Below, in pieces: positions 1-5,689 of a stretch of 26,512 nt of DNA (positions are counted from its first letter, which is position 1; each line of letters opens with the position of its first letter). The stretch comes from JBBTVO01 sp038063195. Lineage in GTDB: Bacteria; Patescibacteriota; Microgenomatia; Levybacterales; UBA12049. The notes below the pieces were generated by a model, which was given only the letters and a program-made list of their open reading frames with translations, searched no databases and was not told the origin of the DNA. The DNA lies in assembly GCA_038063195.1 (NCBI GenBank), contig JBBTVO010000044.1, forward strand, positions 1 through 26,512, given 5' to 3'. A program made the translations under genes and the position numbers.

Positions 1-358
1 CTTTTACACTTTCGAAGTCGGTCAAAATTGCCCAAGTTACTCCTTTATTCCATGAATATTTTATTGCTTGATTTGCAAATTCTTCTCTATGTAGATCAGC
101 TCTCAATGGTTTTGCTTCTAAATAAAACTTGGCTCTTCCATTTATATAAAATCCGTAATCAACTCTACCTGAGGAAATAATATGCTCCTCTGCTGATACT
201 TCATCCTTTTCGGAAAAATCCCATCCTAAGGCTTCAAAAAGAGGCTTTATGAATGCATTTTTTGTTTCTTCTTCGGTATATTTATCTATTTTCCTAGCTA
301 GTTTTGCTTTTTCGTACCTATCAACTAGAAGTTTTGTTTTTCCCCTTGCTTCATCCAT
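1..358 (-). CDS. Restriction-modification-type protein, N-terminal fragment (runs off window)
   Basis: This is the first ~120 residues of a longer protein that continues past base 1. The reading frame is open to the edge. It begins with a charged helix, then a segment like the N-terminal nuclease part of Type I HsdR and Type IIG (Eco57I-like) enzymes. A PD-(D/E)xK-type site is visible: Asp in GRVDYG (about residue 67) and Glu-x-Lys in YLEAKP (about residues 81-83), followed by a region rich in Lys and aromatic residues. In such families this domain cuts DNA and a methyltransferase follows. Two in-frame ATGs exist, at 367 and 358. I prefer 358, because a TAAAAT box lies 10 nt before it and only 1 nt before 367. 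Intergenic repeat copy 1 sits directly upstream. The fold call is good; the subtype (IIG, I or an unattached nuclease) cannot be decided from this piece. Confidence 0.7.
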   Translation of the reverse strand, partial: MDEARGKTKLLVDRYEKAKLARKIDKYTEEETKNAFIKPLFEALGWDFSEKDEVSAEEHIISSGRVDYGFYINGRAKFYLEAKPLRADLHREEFANQAIKYSWNKGVTWAILTDFESVK

Positions 359-370
359 AATGCTCATTAT

Positions 371-391
371 TTTACACCTTTTCCGTGGCTA
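371..391 (-). repeat. Intergenic repeat copy 1 (partial)
   Basis: Minus-strand core TAGCCACGGAAAAGGTGTAA. It matches the family at 2113-2142, 2839-2867, 3441-3467, 4571-4594 and 25085-25108, but lacks the CTCGCTT end. It lies immediately 5' of the partial restriction gene. Confidence 0.75.
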
Positions 392-454
392 TGGGAAGAG
401 ACCTTTGACAGTTGACAATTTACAGGTAACAAAAGACAGAAGTAAAATTATGAT

Positions 455-760
455 TTAAGAATTATGAATTGAGATTGTGGTTCCTTTTTGGATATTGTGT
501 TTTTTGATTGTGCCAACTGGGAGTTCAAGAACAGTTCTGTAGCGGGGGTTCCAAAGAAAAATGCGATTGGGGGAAAGCGCCTCTTTAAATGCAACTACTT
601 TTCCTTGTTTGTTCAAAATAATAACGTCGATTGGGAATTTTAAGAAAAACGTATGTATGCCAAGCCGCGTCTCAAACATTACAGGGTGCGCTTTTTGCCG
701 ACCTATAAGCCCAACTGCTTTCCCAATAAAAGTCAGCCTTTTTACTTCCAGCTTAACCAC
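455..760 (-). CDS. DUF192 family protein
   Basis: A protein of about 101 residues matching the DUF192 family (PF02643). It shows the usual run of a GL-x(n)-M-F strand, ETRLGIHTFFLKFPID, a strand with a Val-Val pair, then SPNR...VLELPVGT and a final Gly-rich strand. Members are small beta-rich proteins, often secreted or membrane-anchored; their biochemical role is not settled. No signal peptide is visible here. A TTG at 775 would lengthen it by five residues. I chose GTG at 760 because a TATACT box (767-772) ends 6 nt before it, as for other genes in this window, and because the broken paralogue at 844-945 aligns from the same GTG. It is a single gene between the partial restriction gene and the pseudogene. 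Confidence 0.8.
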   Translation of the reverse strand: MVKLEVKRLTFIGKAVGLIGRQKAHPVMFETRLGIHTFFLKFPIDVIILNKQGKVVAFKEALSPNRIFLWNPRYRTVLELPVGTIKKHNIQKGTTISIHNS

Positions 761-766
761 TCTTAT

Positions 767-772
767 AGTATA
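767..772 (-). promoter_or_regulatory. -10 box of the DUF192 gene
   Basis: TATACT on the minus strand, 6 nt before the GTG at 760, giving a leaderless transcript. The same GTATACT string is kept before the broken paralogue. Confidence 0.5.
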
Positions 773-843
773 CAAAAAATAAAATCCCGGCGGACTATAT
801 TACAAGAAATAGATAAACGAAGGTAGCGAGGCTATTTCACCTT

Positions 844-945
844 TCAGGTAGCGATTGCAAACATGACAGGATACGCTTTTTCTTTGCCTATTAGCCCGAT
901 TGCTTTTTCTATTAAGCGTAACCTTTTTACTTTTAATTTTATCAC
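844..945 (-). pseudogene. Truncated DUF192 paralogue (tandem duplicate remnant)
   Basis: A 33-codon reading frame from GTG at 945 to TGA at 844-846. Its product reads VIKLKVKRLRLIEKAIGL then IGKEKAYPVMF. This aligns without gaps to the start of the adjacent DUF192 protein (VVKLEVKRLTFIGKAVGL, IGRQKAHPVMF). Similarity stops just after the shared PVMF, where the frame ends and the other two-thirds of the family is missing. The upstream DNA is also alike (GTATACT and an AAAAC-CGCGG segment to about 985), so roughly 140 bp were duplicated together. It is a decayed or truncated tandem copy and is unlikely to fold. Confidence 0.75.
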
Positions 946-1024
946 TCTTTATACAGTATACAAAACAAAACCTCGCGGAATTAACCCAAATGCAATTTTG
1001 CTTCTAGAATTTTTATTTTTGTAG

Positions 1025-1291
1025 CTAAGAAGTTGAATTAATTTCGTCAATAAAACCCTTTGCCATCAACTCAAGCGTCCGCTTATCAAGATTTTGCAAA
1101 TTTTCCCATAGTTGGAACGTTTGGCATATGTGATCCTCAGCAATCATTTCCCATTTGTTTGGTTCAATCTCTACAAAATCATCATCCTCCGGAGTATATT
1201 CTTTATTCATGACTAGGAAAGGAAAATAGAAGTCTTTGTGTTCATCTAGATATTTTAAAATCTTTATAGCCAGCTCCCAACTTATATCCAT
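1025..1291 (-). CDS. Hypothetical 88-aa acidic protein downstream of dpnI homologue
   Basis: I do not recognise a family. The product is small, soluble and acidic, with predicted helices at both ends and a central acidic patch (PEDDDF). There is no membrane segment and no cysteine pair. It begins 34 nt after the stop of the DpnI-like gene on the same strand and is probably co-transcribed with it. No clear Shine-Dalgarno site precedes the ATG. The gap holds two GATC sites, the DpnI target sequence. In Streptococcus pneumoniae the DpnI gene dpnC is also followed by a small gene, dpnD, of unknown role. The parallel is positional only; I claim no sequence homology. Confidence 0.65.
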   Translation of the reverse strand: MDISWELAIKILKYLDEHKDFYFPFLVMNKEYTPEDDDFVEIEPNKWEMIAEDHICQTFQLWENLQNLDKRTLELMAKGFIDEINSTS

Positions 1292-1325
1292 AGTTGATCT
1301 TTGATCAAATATGAAATAAAGTCAA

Positions 1326-2096
1326 CTATTTAATTCTATAAACTCCTCTTTCAATAAATTCTAGATAATTCTTGTCTCTTAGTATTTGTAGCTGCTGACG
1401 GATTTTATCTTTAATATGATGATTGTCTGGGTGTTTGTTACTTAGCTCATTTTCGAATTCGTAAATATTATCAAGTGTAAATTCGTGCTTCCCGAGCTTT
1501 TCTATACATTTCATTGTATCTAGTAACCAGCCTTTTGCTGAAAATTCTTTTTCATCCCGTAAGAAAAGTGTCTTTTGCCATTCATCGAGCACTCTTTGTT
1601 TTGGCTCAATTTGTTTATTTTTTATGAAAAATATTTTTCCGGCTTGAGGAATACTTTGAAGCAAAATATTACACCCTATCCATCCAGCTCGACGTGCAGT
1701 TATCTTAAGTGGTTTTCTTTTTTCGATGATATCCGGAATAAAGAAATGTTTTGGAATAACTAAGAAATTCAATACTTGGAAATTTTGCAGATCATAATTA
1801 AGAAAGAAAAAATTTGGATTATTTACGCTTCTCAAGCGTTCAATCATTGTTGCGTAAGCTCCATCAACAATCTTTGAACCAATATCTCCCTGCTTGCCTT
1901 TAAGCTCGTATTCTTCACTACAATTAGAACAATAAAAATCTGCAACTGGACGATTATTGGGATATTTATTTATTTCTAGATGTCCACAACTAGGACAAAA
2001 TATTGATTTATCAACCCAATCTTCTGTCAGAATTCTAATCTTTTGAGAATTACTGGTGTATTTATCTGTAATTTTAGTATTTAAATTTAATTGCAT
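1326..2096 (-). CDS. dpnI: DpnI-like methyl-directed restriction endonuclease
   Basis: A 256-residue protein almost the same length as DpnI (254 aa), with the same order of motifs. DpnI cuts GATC only when the adenine is N6-methylated and so destroys Dam-methylated foreign DNA. The catalytic PD-(D/E)xK residues fall at D53, E64 and K66 (in VADFYC and YELKGK). A zinc site is formed by C34, C37, C56 and C59. The segments TARRAGWIGCN and HIKDKIRQQLQILRDK, the latter in the C-terminal winged helix that also reads methylated DNA, are hallmarks of the family. No cognate methylase is needed, but the host must lack GATC methylation. The gene stands alone apart from the 88-aa partner and is preceded by repeat copy 2. 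An enzyme best known from streptococci in this kind of genome suggests horizontal transfer. Confidence 0.93.
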   Translation of the reverse strand: MQLNLNTKITDKYTSNSQKIRILTEDWVDKSIFCPSCGHLEINKYPNNRPVADFYCSNCSEEYELKGKQGDIGSKIVDGAYATMIERLRSVNNPNFFFLNYDLQNFQVLNFLVIPKHFFIPDIIEKRKPLKITARRAGWIGCNILLQSIPQAGKIFFIKNKQIEPKQRVLDEWQKTLFLRDEKEFSAKGWLLDTMKCIEKLGKHEFTLDNIYEFENELSNKHPDNHHIKDKIRQQLQILRDKNYLEFIERGVYRIK

Positions 2097-2112
2097 AAGC
2101 TATTCTGTCAAA

Positions 2113-2142
2113 ATTTTACATCTTTTCCGTGGCTAAAGCGAG
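2113..2142 (-). repeat. Intergenic repeat copy 2
   Basis: Minus-strand core GCTTTAGCCACGGAAAAG followed by ATGTAAAAT, 17 nt upstream of the dpnI homologue start. Same orientation as all other copies. Confidence 0.8.
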
Positions 2143-2207
2143 TTTTTAATTAGAATTTTGTATTTCGTAGGAAGTATTTTGAATTATTTATGATCTAGAT
2201 TGTTCTA

Positions 2208-2236
2208 TTTACCTGTAAACGCTTTTTTGCTATAAT
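2208..2236 (+). promoter_or_regulatory. Strong sigma70-type promoter for a putative small RNA
   Basis: TTTACC (2208-2213), a 17-bp spacer and TATAAT (2231-2236). The -35 overlaps a short inverted repeat TTTAC-CT-GTAAA (2208-2219) that could be an operator. No long plus-strand gene follows; the transcript would enter the hairpin unit at 2251-2304. Confidence 0.55.
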
Positions 2237-2242
2237 CTATCC

Positions 2243-2304
2243 AATCATTAGGGAGAACACGAACATATGACTACGTGTCATATCGCAACGCCTCCCATTT
2301 TTTT
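2243..2304 (+). ncRNA. Candidate small RNA with nested hairpin and T-tract
   Basis: A predicted transcript of about 62 nt, starting 7 nt after the TATAAT at 2231-2236. GGGAG (2251-2255) can pair with CTCCC (2292-2296). Inside lies a perfect 7-bp stem ATATGAC/GTCATAT (2265-2271 and 2277-2283) with loop TACGT. Seven T residues follow at 2298-2304, as in a Rho-independent terminator. The 3' part is antisense to the last codons of the NYN gene. A 31-codon ORF from ATG 2267 is possible but has no recognisable product. I match it to no known RNA family; the call rests on promoter plus structure only. Confidence 0.35.
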
Positions 2305-2826
2305 ATGGATTTTTCTCTCCAATTTACTCTTTTCAAAAATAAGAAAGATTTTATATTTCTGAAAAGGCTTTAACAGAGAAGACTCAGATTTTTCATTTGG
2401 GATTATAATCTTCAATAATTTTTTATTTTTCTCCAGATATTCATGTAGACAATAAAAATCACCATCTCCTGAAACTATTACCGCCTTATTGTAGTTATTA
2501 TATTCTACGGCTGATGAATATAACACTAGCTCTGCATCAACATTTCCCTTGGGCTTACCTTGACTATCTTTAACTGTGGGCTTGAAGACTAAATCGTATC
2601 CATAGGACTTAAGTCTTCTGTACATTTTCTCATTTTCCTTTATATAACCTATGAAAAGAAATGCTTTTTGTACACGAAACTTATCAGATAAATATTTCCT
2701 GAATTTCTTAAAATCCAGCTGCCAGCCTTTGTAAATAATTTTTTTTCCTTTACGAAAATCTCTACTGGTCCCCAGATTTAAATTCTGGCTATCTATAAAA
2801 GCGTAAACTATTTCTTTTTTCTTCAT
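2278..2826 (-). CDS. NYN-domain (LabA/DUF88-like) putative ribonuclease
   Basis: A 182-residue protein matching the NYN domain of the PIN-like nuclease superfamily. The acidic metal-binding residues are in place: D12 in AFIDSQN, D97 in GNVDAEL, and D121 and D123 in VSGDGDF. Family members are metal-dependent RNases or are assumed to be; some belong to phage-defence or RNA-decay settings. The C-terminus is a basic tail rich in Lys. It is a single gene with repeat copy 3 just upstream, and its 3' end overlaps the candidate small RNA on the other strand. The target RNA cannot be inferred. Confidence 0.85.
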   Translation of the reverse strand: MKKKEIVYAFIDSQNLNLGTSRDFRKGKKIIYKGWQLDFKKFRKYLSDKFRVQKAFLFIGYIKENEKMYRRLKSYGYDLVFKPTVKDSQGKPKGNVDAELVLYSSAVEYNNYNKAVIVSGDGDFYCLHEYLEKNKKLLKIIIPNEKSESSLLKPFQKYKIFLIFEKSKLERKIHKKMGGVAI

Positions 2827-2838
2827 AATTTAAAATAA

Positions 2839-2867
2839 TTTTACAACTTTTCCGTGGCTAAAGCGAG
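2839..2867 (-). repeat. Intergenic repeat copy 3
   Basis: Minus-strand core GCTTTAGCCACGGAAAAG followed by TTGTAAAA. It fills the gap between the HD-domain gene stop and the NYN gene start. Confidence 0.8.
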
Positions 2868-2871
2868 TTTT

Positions 2872-3423
2872 CTATTTTTTTCCGGAAGCTTTGGTTCTAT
2901 TAAGTCTGAGGTAATCAAAAATTTCGTTTACATCTCCAAAATCAAATCCTTCTATTCCCTCCCAGAAAGATTCCAAATCCTTGTCGGGCTGTTCAGTTTC
3001 GTACTCCTCCGCCTGAAACATCATCTCAAGCTTATCAATTATTTTCACAAATTGTGCTTCAGGTGTTTTGCCTTCTTCAAATTCACGCCACAACTCAAGC
3101 ATATGGTCTCCATCCTCAATTTTGGACGTAAGTTCTTTCATGGCTTCTTCTTCCTCACGGAATTTGTCTTCAACTGTTATATCATCATGAGGAGTATAAT
3201 CCGGCGCCTTGTATTCCGGCGCGTCGTGGATTACTCCCATCATGCCGACTTTAAAGGGATCAAATCCGAATCTTTTTCCTAGCGCAAAGGCAACCATGCC
3301 GACTCTGAAATTATGCTCGGCAACGCTTTCAGGGTTTTCAATTCCTCTTTTCACCCATCCGGCTCGATCTTTTCTTTTAAGAAGACCTAGGTCATGAATA
3401 AAATCGTGAATATTTTCAGTCAT
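2872..3423 (-). CDS. HD-domain phosphohydrolase (YfbR/HDDC2-like 5'-nucleotidase)
   Basis: A 183-residue HD hydrolase of the HD_3 type (PF13023). The metal ligands are visible: H37 in SVAEHNFR, the H66-D67 pair in GVIHDAPE with E70, and D130 in KIIDKLEM. Relatives such as E. coli YfbR and human HDDC2 remove the 5'-phosphate from deoxynucleoside monophosphates. A role in nucleotide salvage or pool balance in the cytoplasm is therefore likely, though the substrate is not shown by sequence. The ATG at 3423 has TACAAT 9 nt upstream. Repeat copy 4 lies directly 5' of that. It is divergent from obg. Confidence 0.85.
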   Translation of the reverse strand: MTENIHDFIHDLGLLKRKDRAGWVKRGIENPESVAEHNFRVGMVAFALGKRFGFDPFKVGMMGVIHDAPEYKAPDYTPHDDITVEDKFREEEEAMKELTSKIEDGDHMLELWREFEEGKTPEAQFVKIIDKLEMMFQAEEYETEQPDKDLESFWEGIEGFDFGDVNEIFDYLRLNRTKASGKK

Positions 3424-3440
3424 ATTAATCGGATTGTATT

Positions 3441-3467
3441 CTACAACTTTTCCATGGCTAAAGCGAG
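3441..3467 (-). repeat. Intergenic repeat copy 4
   Basis: Minus-strand core GCTTTAGCCATGGAAAAG followed by TTGTAG, 17 nt upstream of the HD-domain gene start. One base differs in the core (CATGG for CACGG). Confidence 0.8.
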
Positions 3468-3563
3468 GACTAGAGTTGGAATCATGAATCTAGAATCACG
3501 AATTAAGAATCAAGAATAGTTTACTTTGCGGAGGAAGTGATGAGGCCGGAGTGCCGGAATTAA

Positions 3564-3572
3564 TGGTACAAT
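3564..3572 (+). promoter_or_regulatory. Extended -10 promoter of obg
   Basis: TGG-TACAAT, an extended -10 ending 6 nt before the ATG at 3579. This predicts a leaderless transcript. No Shine-Dalgarno site is visible. Confidence 0.55.
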
Positions 3573-3578
3573 AGGCAC

Positions 3579-4559
3579 ATGTTGATCGATAATATCAAGC
3601 TAACCATCAAAGCCGGTAATGGCGGCAAGGGATCCAGTAGTCTATTTCGGGGCGGACAAACTGCCAATGGCGGACCGGACGGAGGAAATGGCGGTAATGG
3701 CGGAAGTATATATTTCCAGGGATCTCACAATTATTCGGATCTGAGAAAATTTCGTTATTCGAAGAAGGTAGAGGCGCAAGACGGGCAAAATGGCAAAGGA
3801 AAAAAGATGTATGGACGCAAGGCTCCGGACATGACAATTTCTCTTCCCTTAGGCACTAGAATTACCAATCTTAAATCAGGCGTTGTCACAGAAATTACAG
3901 ATGACACCACACCGATACTCTTTGCCAAAGGCGGTACAGGCGGACGGGGTAACGTCGAATTTAAATCTTCAACCAATCAAACTCCTATAAATTTTGAGCA
4001 AGGAGGGCAGGGAGAAACAAAAGAATTATTTCTCGAATTGCGCCTAATTGCCGAGGTCGGTCTTATAGGACTCCCCAATTCAGGCAAAAGCAGCTTACTC
4101 AAGGTTCTGACGAAAGCTCACCCTGCAGTTGGTGATTATCCGTTTACGACGCTTGAGCCAACTATAGGAATGCTTGAAGCACATCCTATTGCCGATATTC
4201 CCGGACTTATCGAAGGCGCATCTCATGGAAAGGGACTCGGAATTGATTTTCTGCGGCATATAGAGAAAACCACAATTCTTATCCACTGTATAGATATTAC
4301 CAACCCCGATCCGCTTAAATCATATGAAATTATAAGAGAAGAGTTCAGATTATTTGATCCAACGCTTTTGGATAAAACGGAATACATACTCCTTACCAAA
4401 ACTGACCTAGTCGATAAAGAAATCATCCAAAAGGTAACAAAACTTTTTACAAAGACCAAAAAACAGGTGCTAACTTGCTCAATTTACGACGAGGAGAGCA
4501 TGGAATCTCTCAAAAAATTACTGAAAAATATTAAGTTAGAATCTTCACTTGAACAATAA
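3579..4559 (+). CDS. obg: Obg family GTPase
   Basis: A 326-residue GTPase needed for late large-subunit ribosome assembly and for stress signalling. Residues 1-155 form the glycine-rich Obg fold (repeated NGG and GG motifs). The G domain follows: G1 GLPNSGKS at 164-171, G2 region DYPFTTLEPTIG, G3 DIPG at 206-209 with the family signature IEGASHGKGLG. G4 reads TKTD (273-276) where most Obg proteins have NKxD. The C-terminal OCT domain of many Firmicute Obgs is absent, so the protein ends soon after the G domain. It is probably monocistronic, with a leaderless start (TACAAT 6 nt before the ATG), and faces the FKBP genes convergently. Confidence 0.95.
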   Translation: MLIDNIKLTIKAGNGGKGSSSLFRGGQTANGGPDGGNGGNGGSIYFQGSHNYSDLRKFRYSKKVEAQDGQNGKGKKMYGRKAPDMTISLPLGTRITNLKSGVVTEITDDTTPILFAKGGTGGRGNVEFKSSTNQTPINFEQGGQGETKELFLELRLIAEVGLIGLPNSGKSSLLKVLTKAHPAVGDYPFTTLEPTIGMLEAHPIADIPGLIEGASHGKGLGIDFLRHIEKTTILIHCIDITNPDPLKSYEIIREEFRLFDPTLLDKTEYILLTKTDLVDKEIIQKVTKLFTKTKKQVLTCSIYDEESMESLKKLLKNIKLESSLEQ

Positions 4560-4570
4560 ATGAAATACGT

Positions 4571-4594
4571 CAATTTTTCCGTGGCCAAAGCGAG
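4571..4594 (-). repeat. Intergenic repeat copy 5
   Basis: Minus-strand CTCGCTTTGGCCACGGAAAA, in the convergent gap between obg and the second FKBP gene, so not at a gene start. Its CGAG end forms part of the hairpin at 4589-4608. Confidence 0.7.
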
Positions 4595-4608
4595 CCCTTC
4601 GACTCGCT
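4589..4608. repeat. Hairpin with TTCGACTCGCTCAGG mini-repeat
   Basis: AGCGAG/CTCGCT six-bp arms around loop CCCTTCGA. The flanking string TTCGACTCGCTCAGGA (4599-4614) resembles the element inserted in alaS at about 9213-9228. It could serve as a weak bidirectional transcription end between obg and FKBP, but no T-tract follows. Confidence 0.45.
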
Positions 4609-4623
4609 CAGGATTAAGGAGAA

Positions 4624-5082
4624 TTATTTTACGTCGAGGAGTTCGATGTCGAAAATTAGAGTTGCGTTGGGAGGGATCACCGGTGGAGAACCTTGTTCTC
4701 CGTATGCCAGATTTCCCGGAATAGTAAGCATTCTTTTTCCTCCAACTTTCATCCCTACAATTCCTTCATCCCATCCCTTAATTACATTTCCTACTCCAAT
4801 TTGCGTAGTAAATGGAGTCTTACCTACCGAACTATCAAATTGAGTGCCGTCCATAAGTTTACCTGTATAATGCGCGGTTATAGTATCTCCGCTTTTTACT
4901 TCTGCTCCCGTACCCACTACGATATCCTCAATCTTAAGTTCCGTAACCGCAGCTGTAGTCGGGCCTGCTGAAGCCGGTGACTCCGGCGATTTTACTGTAT
5001 TATTAAATGTATTCATAAAAAAGAATATAACTGATATTAAAACTGCAGCTATTCCCAATCCTCCAAATAGCTTACCATTCAT
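4624..5082 (-). CDS. FKBP-type peptidyl-prolyl isomerase, membrane-anchored (copy B)
   Basis: Catalyses cis-trans isomerisation at proline, probably helping exported proteins fold outside the membrane. About 152 residues: an N-terminal membrane anchor (GLGIAAVLISVIFFF), a Ser/Pro/Ala-rich linker, then one FKBP domain with AHYTGKLMDGTQFDSS, VIKGWDEG, GGKRMLTIP, LAYGEQG and a closing IPPNATLIFDIELLDVK. A GTG at 5097 would overlap the stop of the upstream FKBP gene by one base. I prefer ATG 5082, because TATAAT (5089-5094) sits 6 nt before it and the ORF extension consists largely of that box. It is a tandem paralogue of the gene upstream and may be read both from that gene's promoter and its own. 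Confidence 0.9.
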   Translation of the reverse strand: MNGKLFGGLGIAAVLISVIFFFMNTFNNTVKSPESPASAGPTTAAVTELKIEDIVVGTGAEVKSGDTITAHYTGKLMDGTQFDSSVGKTPFTTQIGVGNVIKGWDEGIVGMKVGGKRMLTIPGNLAYGEQGSPPVIPPNATLIFDIELLDVK

Positions 5083-5088
5083 TTTTTT

Positions 5089-5094
5089 ATTATA
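5089..5094 (-). promoter_or_regulatory. -10 box of FKBP copy B
   Basis: TATAAT on the minus strand, 6 nt before ATG 5082, overlapping the end of the upstream FKBP gene region. Confidence 0.5.
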
Positions 5095-5096
5095 CA

Positions 5097-5657
5097 CTAC
5101 TTAACATCTAACAGCTCTATATCGAAAATAAGTGTAGCATTTGGCGGAATAGCTTGACCTGCACCTTGTGCGCCATACCCCTTATTCGGTGGAATAATAA
5201 GTCTTCTTTGTCCTCCAATTTTCATACCCATAAGTCCTTCTTCCCATCCTTTTATAACTTGTCCTGTTCCCACTTGAAAAGTTAAAGGCTGGCGTCCTTG
5301 GGTCAGTGAAGTATCGAAAATCTGCCCATTAGTGAGTCTTCCGATATAATTGACTGCGACAGAACTTCCGGATGCGACTTCTGCGCCCATTCCAATTTTA
5401 ATATCTTCAATCCTAAGCTCTGTTGCCGGCGCAAATGTCGGAACAGGAGGCGTTGAGAGAGTAGGCGTAGCCGTGGCAACAGAATTGAAGGCAGGCGTAG
5501 AAATTGTAGCGGGTATAGGATCGATATTAAAAACCGGAAGAAGCTTCTTGTTCGAACTTATGGCAAAAACAGCACCCGTAAGAAGTATAATTGTGCCGAA
5601 GATAAGCAGAAGCATATGTTTGTTTTTTTCTTTCTGCTGTCCCATTATGACGTCCAT
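5097..5657 (-). CDS. FKBP-type peptidyl-prolyl isomerase, membrane-anchored (copy A)
   Basis: 186 residues. A short basic N-terminus is followed by one membrane segment (about 15-33, MLLLIFGTIILLTGAVFAI), then a Thr/Pro/Ala-rich extracellular linker (about 45-78) and one FKBP domain. Recognisable pieces are VNYIGRLTNGQIFDTS, VIKGWEEGLMGMKIGG, RRLIIPPNKGYGAQG and the end IPPNATLIFDIELLDVK, shared exactly with copy B. The role is most likely folding of surface or secreted proteins. The ATG at 5657 has TGG-TATAAT ending 8 nt upstream, so the mRNA is probably leaderless. It is the first gene of a two-gene unit with copy B. Confidence 0.92.
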   Translation of the reverse strand: MDVIMGQQKEKNKHMLLLIFGTIILLTGAVFAISSNKKLLPVFNIDPIPATISTPAFNSVATATPTLSTPPVPTFAPATELRIEDIKIGMGAEVASGSSVAVNYIGRLTNGQIFDTSLTQGRQPLTFQVGTGQVIKGWEEGLMGMKIGGQRRLIIPPNKGYGAQGAGQAIPPNATLIFDIELLDVK

Positions 5658-5665
5658 AGTTCAAC

Positions 5666-5674
5666 ATTATACCA
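5666..5674 (-). promoter_or_regulatory. Extended -10 promoter of FKBP copy A
   Basis: TGG-TATAAT on the minus strand, 8 nt before ATG 5657. It lies just after the DUF2207 stop codon. Confidence 0.55.
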
Positions 5675-5689
5675 TGAGATTTTTTCTAA

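Noticed and set aside
412..430. Doubled TTGACAG string resembling two -35 boxes
   Set aside because: No -10 box at a proper distance and no plus-strand gene downstream.
249..458. Plus-strand ORF of 69 codons with hydrophobic product
   Set aside because: It is antisense to the partial restriction-type gene, whose product has a clear nuclease motif; this ORF has no family resemblance.
2267..2362. 31-codon plus-strand ORF after the strong promoter
   Set aside because: The product has no family resemblance and runs antisense to the NYN gene end; the hairpin and T-tract explain the promoter better.
2854..3282. Plus-strand ORF of 142 codons
   Set aside because: It lies wholly opposite the HD-domain gene, which has all its metal ligands. 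The product is Phe-rich, as expected for a shadow frame.
371..3467. Integron-like gene cassettes bounded by the repeat
   Set aside because: The repeat shows no attC-like paired core sites and no integrase is present. Copies also flank housekeeping obg and convergent gaps.
4571..5000. CRISPR array from the regular intergenic repeats
   Set aside because: Repeats are kilobases apart with genes between them, not spacers; no cas genes are present.
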